Assembly (NCBI GenBank): GCA_946479185.1
Contig: CAMLFF010000211.1
Coordinates: forward strand, 1-5,784
DNA: 5,784 bases
DNA from: an uncultured Sphingobium sp.
GTDB taxonomy: Bacteria > Pseudomonadota > Alphaproteobacteria > Sphingomonadales > Sphingomonadaceae
Reading direction: 5' to 3'
The first letter of the stretch is position 1. Every line of letters begins with the position of its first letter. The notes beneath the pieces are model-generated. The model was not told where the DNA came from. It searched no databases and saw nothing but the letters and a program-made list of their open reading frames with translations. Shown here piece by piece: positions 1 to 5,672 of this stretch. A program made the position numbers and the translations under genes.

Positions 1-18
1 TTCAACAAGGGGTTACTC

Positions 19-2463
19 ATGGTCCACAGGTCCATCATTTCCGCGAGCGCGCTTGCCGCTGCTCTTTTGTTTCAGGCACCGCTCCAGGCGCAGGATGCCG
101 AAGCGCCACTGCCGCAAGCCGAGCGCAGCGGCGGCGAGATCGTCGTCACCGCCCGCCGCCGCGCAGAAAATGTGCAGGAAGTTCCGGTCGCAATCTCGGT
201 CGTAAGCGCTGCGACGCTGGATGCCCAGGGCGCCTACAACATCAATCGCCTCACCCAGCTTCAGCCGACGCTGCAATTCTACTCCACCAATCCGCGCAAC
301 ACCTTCATCAACATTCGCGGCATCGGCGCGCCGTTCGGCCTCACCAATGATGGGTTCGAGCAGGGCGTCGGCATCTATATCGATCAGGTCTATTATAACC
401 GCATCGCCTCCGCGACGCTGGATTTCGTGGATGTAGAGCAGGTCGAAACGCTGCGTGGCCCGCAAGGCACGCTCTACGGCAAGAACACCACTGCTGGCGC
501 GATCAACATCACCACGCGCCCGCCAAGCTTCGATTTTGAAGGCAAGGCGGAAGTCTCGCTCGGCAATTATGGCTTCAAGCAGGGCAAGGCGTCCGTCTCC
601 GGCCCGCTGAGCGACAATCTGGCCGCGCGCATCAGCGTGTCCACTACGTCACGTCAGGGCACGATCTACAACGTCACCAGCGATCAATATGTGAACTCGC
701 AGGATAATCTCGGCGTGCGCGGATCGCTGCTGTGGAAGCCGAGCGAAGACCTGCGCATCACGCTCTCGGGTGACTATAATCTCCAGAACCCCATTTGCTG
801 CGTGCAGATCTATGCTGGTGTCGGCACCACGCAGCGCGCGCTCAACCGCCAATATGCCGCCCTCACCGCGCGCTTCCCCGGCTACGCCGTGCCCAGCACC
901 AACCCGTTCGACCGCGTGACCGACCTTGATGCTGCCATCGCTGCCCGCAACGAGCATGGCGGTGCCTCCGCGCGCATCGAATGGGATTTAGGGCCGGGCA
1001 CGCTCACCTCTGTCTCCGCATGGCGCTATTGGGATTGGGGGCCAAAGAATGACCGCGATTTCACCGGTTTGCCGATCTATACCAAGGTCAACAACCCGAC
1101 CAAGCAGAACCAATATACGCAGGAACTGCGATATAACTATGAGGGCGAAAAGCTGAACTTCGTGGTCGGCGCCTTCGCTTTCCACCAGAATATCCGTACC
1201 AGCGGCGTGCAGGAAACGGGGCCAGCCGCCAGCGCATGGCTGCTGGCGCCAAGCAGCGCGCTCTCCAACAATCCTGCCGTGCTCAACGGCGTGCTCGCGA
1301 CCAACGATATCCGGCTGGACAACACCAGCCTGGCCGCCTTCAGCAAGGTCAACTGGAAGGCAACCGACCGCCTGACGATCTCGCCCGGCATCCGCATCAA
1401 TTATGACAAGAAGGACGGCTTCTATAATTCAGTTGTGGTCGGCACGGCATCGGATGGCACAAGGCAGGTCATCAGCAACGATCCGACCAGCCCCTCCTAC
1501 AATGATCCGTGGACGGCAGCGCAGCGCGGCGTGCAGGCCTCGCAATTTTTCGAGGTGCCCTACAGCGCCTGGAATGTCTCCTACGATCTCAACCTCGCTT
1601 ATGAGATCAGCTCGGACGTGAATGCGTACGCGACCTACGCCAAATCATTCAAAACCGGCGGCGTGAACCTGAACGGCGTGCCCAGTCAGGCCAATGGCCT
1701 GCCGCAGCTCGACGTCGCGATCATCAAGCCCGAGAAGGTCAATCATTTCGAGGTCGGCCTGAAGACCCAGTTCTGGGATCGCAAGGCGACGCTGAACGTC
1801 TCCGGCTTCTGGACCGGGATCAAAGACTTCCAAGCCAGCGTCATCAGCAATGTGAGCGGCAGCAACGTGCTGCGCGGCTACCTCGCCAATGCAGACAAGG
1901 TGCGGTCGCGCGGCGTGGAAGCGGATTTCTCGGTGCGGCCCTCCGATCGCTTCAACGCCTATGTGAGCGGCGCCTTCACGGATGCCAAGTTCGTGAAGTT
2001 CACCAATGCCCCCTGCCCGCCCGAGCTGGCTGGTGGCGGCACTGGAACGCCCGTTGGCCCCGCCGCAACGCCGGGCGTCAACAGCCCGGCCAATTGCGAT
2101 GTCTCCGGCAGCATCCTGCCCGGCGTCTCCAAATGGGCCTTCTCATGGGGCGGCGAATTCAACGTGCCAACGGAGATTCTCGGCCGCGATGGCGAGGCTT
2201 ATGCGGGCTATGACGGCAATTATCGCTCGAAATTCTCGTCCAATGCCTCGCGCTCAATCTACACGGATGTGGAGGGCTATTCGATACACAATTTCCGCCT
2301 GGGCTTCCGCACCGACACGTTCGATATCTTCGGCTGGGTGCGGAACGCCTTCGACGAGAACTACTTCGAATCGCTGGCCGTCACGCCGGGCAATACCGGC
2401 CTGATCTCAGCCCAGCTGGGCGATCCGCGCACCTTTGGCGGCACGATCAAGCTCAGCTTCTAA
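19..2463 (+). CDS. TonB-dependent outer-membrane receptor
   Basis: This 814-residue protein is an energy-coupled outer-membrane transporter: a 22-strand barrel closed by a plug, powered by TonB-ExbB-ExbD. Residues 1-24 look like a Sec signal peptide, with probable cleavage after A24 (LQA before QDAEA). A TonB box follows at about 40-45 (EIVVTA), then the plug, with the conserved stretch TLRGPQGTLYGKNTTAGAIN starting at residue 144. The rest is barrel, ending in aromatic F814 (TIKLSF), as expected for BAM-dependent insertion. Length and architecture are complete. The ATG at 19 is preceded by AAGGGG at 7-12 with a 6-base gap, which supports the start. There are four cysteines: an adjacent pair C260-C261, and C666 and C693, the latter two probably in one extracellular loop. 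The substrate is unknown; in sphingomonads such receptors often sit beside catabolic genes and need not carry iron. The gene is convergent with the MarR gene, 40 bases away. Confidence 0.96.
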   Translation: MVHRSIISASALAAALLFQAPLQAQDAEAPLPQAERSGGEIVVTARRRAENVQEVPVAISVVSAATLDAQGAYNINRLTQLQPTLQFYSTNPRNTFINIRGIGAPFGLTNDGFEQGVGIYIDQVYYNRIASATLDFVDVEQVETLRGPQGTLYGKNTTAGAINITTRPPSFDFEGKAEVSLGNYGFKQGKASVSGPLSDNLAARISVSTTSRQGTIYNVTSDQYVNSQDNLGVRGSLLWKPSEDLRITLSGDYNLQNPICCVQIYAGVGTTQRALNRQYAALTARFPGYAVPSTNPFDRVTDLDAAIAARNEHGGASARIEWDLGPGTLTSVSAWRYWDWGPKNDRDFTGLPIYTKVNNPTKQNQYTQELRYNYEGEKLNFVVGAFAFHQNIRTSGVQETGPAASAWLLAPSSALSNNPAVLNGVLATNDIRLDNTSLAAFSKVNWKATDRLTISPGIRINYDKKDGFYNSVVVGTASDGTRQVISNDPTSPSYNDPWTAAQRGVQASQFFEVPYSAWNVSYDLNLAYEISSDVNAYATYAKSFKTGGVNLNGVPSQANGLPQLDVAIIKPEKVNHFEVGLKTQFWDRKATLNVSGFWTGIKDFQASVISNVSGSNVLRGYLANADKVRSRGVEADFSVRPSDRFNAYVSGAFTDAKFVKFTNAPCPPELAGGGTGTPVGPAATPGVNSPANCDVSGSILPGVSKWAFSWGGEFNVPTEILGRDGEAYAGYDGNYRSKFSSNASRSIYTDVEGYSIHNFRLGFRTDTFDIFGWVRNAFDENYFESLAVTPGNTGLISAQLGDPRTFGGTIKLSF

Positions 2464-2465
2464 TA

Positions 2466-2490
2466 GACGCCCGGCTCCCCCGAGGGCGTC
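2466..2490. terminator. Hairpin just after the receptor stop codon
   Basis: GACGCCC at 2466-2472 and GGGCGTC at 2484-2490 form a 7-bp GC-rich stem with an 11-base loop, three bases after the receptor TAA. No T tract follows on either strand. It lies just beyond the 3' ends of both convergent genes, so it could help end MarR transcription on the minus strand or protect mRNA ends. A role in termination is inferred. Confidence 0.45.
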
Positions 2491-2498
2491 TCCAGCGG

Positions 2499-2528
2499 CG
2501 GGATCACGGCCTGGTCGTGATCCCGTTT
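2499..2528 (+). terminator. Likely intrinsic terminator of the receptor gene
   Basis: CGGGATCACG (2499-2508) and CGTGATCCCG (2516-2525) form a perfect 10-bp stem with a 7-base loop, followed by TTT at 2526-2528 on the plus strand. This fits a rho-independent terminator for the receptor transcript, although the T run is short. The right arm and T run lie inside the last codons of the convergent MarR gene, whose stop codon (2504-2506) is in the left arm. The hairpin is therefore also protein-coding sequence on the other strand. Confidence 0.65.
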
Positions 2529-3052
2529 CGCATTTCTGCTGGTGAGCGCTCATTCTCCAGCATCACTGCCAGCTTGCCGCCCACCTTGAGCAAGATCTGG
2601 TCGAAGACGACACGCTCTTCCGCCGACAAATCCTCCAGCAACGCCTCGTGGAAGGCCTTGCGCGGCTCCAACGCTGCTAGATAGCTTGCCCGCCCCTTCT
2701 CGGCGAGACTGAGCAAAGGCGCGCGCCGATCCACCGGATTTTCGCGGCGAGTGATATAATCGCGTGCTTCCAGAGCGCCCGCTGCTCGGCTGACTTCCGC
2801 CCGATCGACCCAGGCCATATCCGCAATCTGGCCGACCGTGGCGCCCTCCGGCCTCTCAGCCAGCCGCCCCAGCACGCGCCATTCCGCATAGTTCAGGTCG
2901 CCATCTTCCGCGAACTGGCGGATGGTGAGGCGACCCATGACCTTGACCAGCAACGTCATCCGGAAGGTCGGATAATTGAGATGAGACAAGCTCCAGCCGG
3001 GCAATTCAGACACCTCTGAACCCAGCATTTGATCCGACTGCATATTCGCCAA
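2504..3052 (-). CDS. MarR-family transcriptional regulator
   Basis: This 182-residue protein is a dimeric winged helix-turn-helix DNA-binding regulator; MarR proteins usually repress nearby genes and release DNA when a small, often aromatic or acyl, ligand binds. The winged-helix domain covers about residues 53-120. The segment NYAEWRVLGRLAERP (54-68) begins it, the putative recognition helix is around 83-98 (DRAEVSRAAGALEARD), and the wing holds the typical D108-R109-R110 followed by LLSLAEKG. Helices before and after would form the dimer interface. The N-terminal extension of about 25 residues is slightly long for the family. I chose a TTG start at 3052 because GGAGGAG sits 9 bases upstream (3062-3068); ATG at 3043 (residue 4) is the alternative but lies 18 bases from that site. 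It is divergent from the aldehyde dehydrogenase gene and convergent with the receptor gene, either of which could be its target. The ligand is unknown. Confidence 0.93.
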   Translation of the reverse strand: MANMQSDQMLGSEVSELPGWSLSHLNYPTFRMTLLVKVMGRLTIRQFAEDGDLNYAEWRVLGRLAERPEGATVGQIADMAWVDRAEVSRAAGALEARDYITRRENPVDRRAPLLSLAEKGRASYLAALEPRKAFHEALLEDLSAEERVVFDQILLKVGGKLAVMLENERSPAEMRNGITTRP

Positions 3053-3061
3053 AGCCCTTGT

Positions 3062-3068
3062 CTCCTCC
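3062..3068 (-). promoter_or_regulatory. Ribosome binding site deciding the MarR start
   Basis: On the minus strand this reads GGAGGAG, a near-perfect Shine-Dalgarno. It is 9 bases from the TTG at 3052 but 18 from the first ATG at 3043, so it favours the rare TTG start. Confidence 0.7.
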
Positions 3069-3138
3069 GCCCGAACCGCGACAAATCAGAAATTCTGGCT
3101 GCGAACACAAGCATTGAGTGAATCGGGCGCGATTTGCC

Positions 3139-3157
3139 GGGCGGCTGGGAGCCGCCC
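3139..3157. repeat. Perfect 8-bp inverted repeat with 3-base loop
   Basis: GGGCGGCT (3139-3146) and AGCCGCCC (3150-3157) are separated by GGG. The stem is GC-rich and stable, but no T run follows on either strand, so a simple intrinsic terminator is unlikely. It lies about 87 bases upstream of the MarR start, possibly in its leader or promoter. The function is unknown. Confidence 0.5.
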
Positions 3158-3165
3158 CAACATGC

Positions 3166-3177
3166 TAACGTTCGTTA
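3166..3177. promoter_or_regulatory. Candidate operator, TAACG-TT-CGTTA
   Basis: TAACG and CGTTA form a perfect 5-bp inverted repeat around TT, next to an AT-rich stretch (3175-3188) in an otherwise GC-rich region. Symmetry, size and position between the regulator and its divergent neighbour fit a binding site for a dimeric winged-helix regulator such as the adjacent MarR protein. That the MarR protein binds here is inference. Confidence 0.4.
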
Positions 3178-3448
3178 AATTTATTTTCGCAGGCCGATTG
3201 TACATGCCTATGCTGCGCCGCCGAAGAAGCAGCCCACACCTTCACGTACGACTGCGCAGATACCATTGCGATCAGGCGCAAGCATCCAAAATAGGCGCGT
3301 TCGCACGTGCAAAAATGATCGCCCCGAAAGCGGTTTTACGAAGCGCTGGAGGCAGCGCGAAAGCCCCAAAAACCTGCGAAAACCCTTGCAGTCTGGACAA
3401 TTTCTCATCATCGCCCATCTTGAAGTCTGACAGAAGGAATCGCTCTCC

Positions 3449-4861
3449 ATGGACCATGACTATAAGCTTCTCATCAATGGCGCCCTTGTGGATGGCGTCT
3501 CAACATTCGACGTCATCAACCCGGCGCTGGGCAAGCCCTTTGCCGTCGCGCCGAAGGCTGACGAAGCGCTGCTCAACCGCGCTGTCGCCGCCGCCAAGGC
3601 CGCATTTCCCGCTTGGTCTGCCACGCCCGTTGAAGAGCGTGCCGCGAAGCTGGAAGCCCTCGCAGCAGCGCTCGAAGCGCGCGCTGGGGAATTTGCCAGC
3701 CTGCTCACCAGCGAACAGGGCAAGCCACTCGATCAGGCAATGGGTGAAGTCATTGGCTGCACCTTCATCCTGCGCGGCTTCCGCGACATGCGCGTCGAAA
3801 CCAAGACGCTGCGTGACACGGGAGGCAACAAGATCATCGAGCACCGCACACCGCTTGGTGTCGTGGCCGCCATCACGCCGTGGAACTTCCCGCTCATCCT
3901 GTTCATGAACAAGCTTGGGCCGGCGCTACTCACAGGCAACACGATGGTCGTGAAGCCTGCGCCCACCACGCCGCTTACATCCTTGCTGTTCGGCGAAATC
4001 TGCGCAGAAATCCTGCCAGCAGGCGTCGTCAACATCATCGCTGATGAGAACGACCTTGGTGGCGTGCTGACTGCCCACCCTGACATCGCGAAAGTCGCCT
4101 TCACCGGATCGACCGCGACCGGCAAGAAGGTGATGGCTTCGGCTGCTGCGATGGTAAAGCGCGTGACGCTCGAGCTGGGCGGCAATGACGCGGCCATCGT
4201 GCTCGACGATGTCGAGCCCAAGCTTGCTGCGCTCAAGGTGTATAATGGCGCGATGGCCAATGCGGGCCAGATCTGCGTCGCCGTCAAGCGGGCCTACGTG
4301 CCAAGCGCCATGTATGACGAGTTCTGCGATGAAGTCGCCCGGCTCGCAAACGAGGCGATTGTGGACGATGGTGCAAATCAGGGGACGACCATCGGTCCGA
4401 TCCAGAACAAGGCACAGTTCGACAAGGTGCGTGCGCTCATTGAGGATGCCCGTGAGCATGGCAAGATCATTGCCGGCGGCGAAGTGCTGGAGCGCGATGG
4501 CTATTTCATCCCGCCAACGATCGTGCGCGATCTGAAGGACGATGCGCGGCTGGTGCGTGAAGAGCAGTTCGGCCCCGTTCTGCCGATCCTGCGCTATGAC
4601 GATATCGACGATGTTATCTCGCGCGCCAATGATTCCGAGTTCGGCCTCGGCGGCACGGTCTGGGGCAAGGATGTCGAGCGGGCAGTGCAAGTCGCCAAGC
4701 GTATCGACACTGGCACGGTCTGGGTGAACCAGCACCTCGCCATCGACCCGAACATTCCGTTCCGCGGCGCCAAGCAGTCCGGCTTCGGCGGCGAACTCGG
4801 TGAGGCTGGCCTTGATGAATATACGCAGGCGCACATCGTCAACGCTGTCGAGCTCGCCTGA
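3449..4861 (+). CDS. NAD(P)-dependent aldehyde dehydrogenase
   Basis: This 470-residue cytoplasmic enzyme oxidises an aldehyde to the carboxylic acid with NAD(P)+. All main features of the superfamily are visible: TPWNFPL with oxyanion-hole N146, cofactor-binding K169 in VVKPAP, the nucleotide-site motif FTGSTATGKK (from 218), general base E242 in LELGGN, catalytic C276 in NAGQIC, and E372-x-F374 in EEQFGPVLP for cofactor ribose binding. Length is normal and the frame is intact. From memory it most resembles the AldA-like subgroup of Streptomyces aureofaciens type (stretches such as TGKKVMASAA and LGGNDAAIVL); that placement is inference. The ATG at 3449 follows AAGGA (3434-3438) by 10 bases. 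The gene stands alone, divergent from the MarR regulator, which is the natural candidate to control it, and ends before a strong hairpin. The substrate cannot be deduced; a catabolic intermediate of the compound taken up by the nearby receptor is possible. Confidence 0.96.
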   Translation: MDHDYKLLINGALVDGVSTFDVINPALGKPFAVAPKADEALLNRAVAAAKAAFPAWSATPVEERAAKLEALAAALEARAGEFASLLTSEQGKPLDQAMGEVIGCTFILRGFRDMRVETKTLRDTGGNKIIEHRTPLGVVAAITPWNFPLILFMNKLGPALLTGNTMVVKPAPTTPLTSLLFGEICAEILPAGVVNIIADENDLGGVLTAHPDIAKVAFTGSTATGKKVMASAAAMVKRVTLELGGNDAAIVLDDVEPKLAALKVYNGAMANAGQICVAVKRAYVPSAMYDEFCDEVARLANEAIVDDGANQGTTIGPIQNKAQFDKVRALIEDAREHGKIIAGGEVLERDGYFIPPTIVRDLKDDARLVREEQFGPVLPILRYDDIDDVISRANDSEFGLGGTVWGKDVERAVQVAKRIDTGTVWVNQHLAIDPNIPFRGAKQSGFGGELGEAGLDEYTQAHIVNAVELA

Positions 4862-4885
4862 ACAAACTGACTTGAACTGACGACT

Positions 4886-4921
4886 TTGCGCGGATCATCT
4901 TTTCGAAGATGGTCCGCGCAA
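4886..4921. terminator. Strong 16-bp hairpin between convergent genes
   Basis: Arms 4886-4901 and 4906-4921 pair along 16 positions around a TTCG loop, with a single T-G wobble (4895/4912). It starts 24 bases after the dehydrogenase stop and lies 95 bases beyond the stop of the convergent exported-protein gene. The plus strand continues TGTATTT, only a poor T tract. It most likely ends or stabilises the dehydrogenase transcript and may act in both directions. Confidence 0.75.
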
Positions 4922-5016
4922 TGTATTTGGGAGGCTGGGTGCTACCGGCGAGGCCGCATTACCTTCCGTTCTCGGACTGCCCAAGACGCAGCACTCCCCG
5001 ACCCTCATCTCGCCAG

Positions 5017-5517
5017 CTATTTGCCCACGTCAGACGCCAAGATCTTCCGCCCACCGGAGATGCTGCTGCGAATCTCGGCAATGCGCCCGTCCTTGATGGC
5101 GTAATAGACCGTCCCCTCGCTGATGATCATGTCGCCCTTATTCAGGAAGCCGGACGGCATCGCGATCCCATCGACCTTGGCGACAAGTTTCGTGCTCAGC
5201 TCAGCGGCGATGATCTGCTTTTCATGATCGATCACCACTGTGCGAGCCGTGACATGCTCGTCCAGTTGGCCGCGCAGCTTGCGATAGAAGGCAAGGATCG
5301 CCTCACGCCCCCTCAACACGCCGAACATCGGATCATGGTAGAAGACGATGTCAGGATCATAATAGTCCGCATAATTTGGATCGGCTGCGTTGAAGAGCGT
5401 GAGATAGGCCGCATAGCGCTCGTGCGTCATCTCAGGCCGATCAGCTTGTTGTGCCGCGCTCGGGGCAGTGCAGGCGAGCATCGCAAGCCCGGCAATGAAT
5501 GTTATCATTTTACGCAT
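5017..5517 (-). CDS. Exported SnoaL/NTF2-like protein
   Basis: The 166-residue product begins with a Sec signal peptide: MRK, a hydrophobic core to about residue 16, then APSAA with likely cleavage after A22. The mature part, about 144 residues, has the look of a SnoaL-like NTF2 (cystatin-cone) fold: an N-terminal helix (TLFNAADPNYADYYD), the stretch DIVFYHDPMFGVLRGREAILAFYRKL (56-81), then alternating strands ending GTVYYAIKDGRIAEIRSSI. H61 and D62 would lie near the pocket in such folds. Members include isomerases, cyclases, dehydratases and non-catalytic binders, so no reaction is assigned. ATG at 5517 is preferred because GAGGAG (5524-5529) is 6 bases upstream; a TTG directly before it (5520) is only 3 bases away. 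C16 lies within the leader but its context (MLAC) is a poor lipobox, so a soluble periplasmic protein is more likely than a lipoprotein. It is divergent from another exported protein. Confidence 0.85.
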   Translation of the reverse strand: MRKMITFIAGLAMLACTAPSAAQQADRPEMTHERYAAYLTLFNAADPNYADYYDPDIVFYHDPMFGVLRGREAILAFYRKLRGQLDEHVTARTVVIDHEKQIIAAELSTKLVAKVDGIAMPSGFLNKGDMIISEGTVYYAIKDGRIAEIRSSISGGRKILASDVGK

Positions 5518-5523
5518 CAATGA

Positions 5524-5529
5524 CTCCTC
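5524..5529 (-). promoter_or_regulatory. Ribosome binding site of the SnoaL-like gene
   Basis: On the minus strand this reads GAGGAG. Its 6-base distance to the ATG at 5517, against 3 bases to the TTG at 5520, decides the start in favour of ATG. Confidence 0.7.
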
Positions 5530-5605
5530 ACCATAGTTACAAGGGTTGCAGCCCCTTATTATTGTTCAACTTGCCACCAAACCCTCCCAATCTGTCAAGA
5601 GTAAT

Positions 5606-5634
5606 ATTGATTGCTCAATGAATCATGCTATCGT
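5606..5634 (+). promoter_or_regulatory. Candidate promoter with overlapping inverted repeat
   Basis: TTGATT (5607-5612) and TATCGT (5629-5634) are 16 bases apart and fit a sigma-70-type promoter for the plus-strand gene starting at 5673, about 39 bases downstream of the -10. The -35 is overlapped by a perfect inverted repeat ATTGA-TTGC-TCAAT (5606-5619), and TGATT/AATCA (5608-5612/5621-5625) forms a second, nested one. This arrangement suggests a repressor site covering the promoter. Both assignments are inferred from pattern only. Confidence 0.4.
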
Positions 5635-5658
5635 GAATGCACTCAAAGCATAATCATC

Positions 5659-5663
5659 AGGAG
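5659..5663 (+). promoter_or_regulatory. Ribosome binding site supporting a GTG start
   Basis: AGGAG lies 9 bases before the GTG at 5673 and 21 before the first in-frame ATG at 5685, so GTG is the better start of the last gene. Confidence 0.65.
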
Positions 5664-5672
5664 AGATAAGGC

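Larger units (their letters stand above)
3053..3448. other. Divergent regulatory region between MarR and aldehyde dehydrogenase genes
   Basis: These 396 bases hold no convincing gene; the reading frames crossing them lack ribosome binding sites and family resemblance. The region should contain both divergent promoters. Visible elements are an odd palindrome CAGAA-A-TTCTG (3087-3097), an 8-bp hairpin (3139-3157), TAACG-TT-CGTTA (3166-3177) beside an AT-rich stretch, and CTGCGCAG (3252-3259), TTGCG-N6-CGCAA (3266-3281) and GCACGTGC (3303-3310). A weak sigma-70-like -35 (TTGCAG at 3386-3391) lies ahead of the dehydrogenase gene without a good -10. The dehydrogenase Shine-Dalgarno AAGGA is at 3434-3438. 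No promoter can be fixed with confidence. Confidence 0.6.

Noticed and set aside
13..465. A 150-codon minus-strand frame under the start of the receptor gene.
   Set aside because: It is antisense to the signal peptide, TonB box and plug of a clear receptor and has no features of its own.
3208..3450. An 80-codon minus-strand frame in the divergent region, a possible small protein.
   Set aside because: No ribosome binding site or recognisable domain was found, and it fills the expected promoter region; it is most likely chance.
3114..3908. A 264-codon plus-strand frame crossing the divergent region and running into the dehydrogenase gene in another frame.
   Set aside because: It starts at TTG without a Shine-Dalgarno, has a low-complexity Ser/Arg/Pro-rich product, and overlaps a certain gene by more than half its length.
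3926..4834. A 302-codon open frame on the minus strand, antisense to the aldehyde dehydrogenase gene.
   Set aside because: It mirrors the codons of a clearly functional gene, as often happens in GC-rich DNA; no ribosome binding site or family motif was recognised.
5470..5472. Cysteine 16 in the SnoaL-like leader as a lipoprotein attachment site.
   Set aside because: The preceding residues M-L-A are a poor lipobox, and a good signal peptidase I site follows a few residues later.
4909..5523. A 204-codon plus-strand frame over the SnoaL-like gene.
   Set aside because: The opposite strand has the signal peptide, Shine-Dalgarno and fold-like pattern; this frame is its shadow.
5593..5598. A perfect TTGACA on the minus strand upstream of the SnoaL-like gene, a possible -35 box.
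   Set aside because: No acceptable -10 lies 16-18 bases downstream; the nearest AT-rich hexamer (TAATAA, 5556-5561) is 31 bases away. It may still matter for another sigma factor or regulator.
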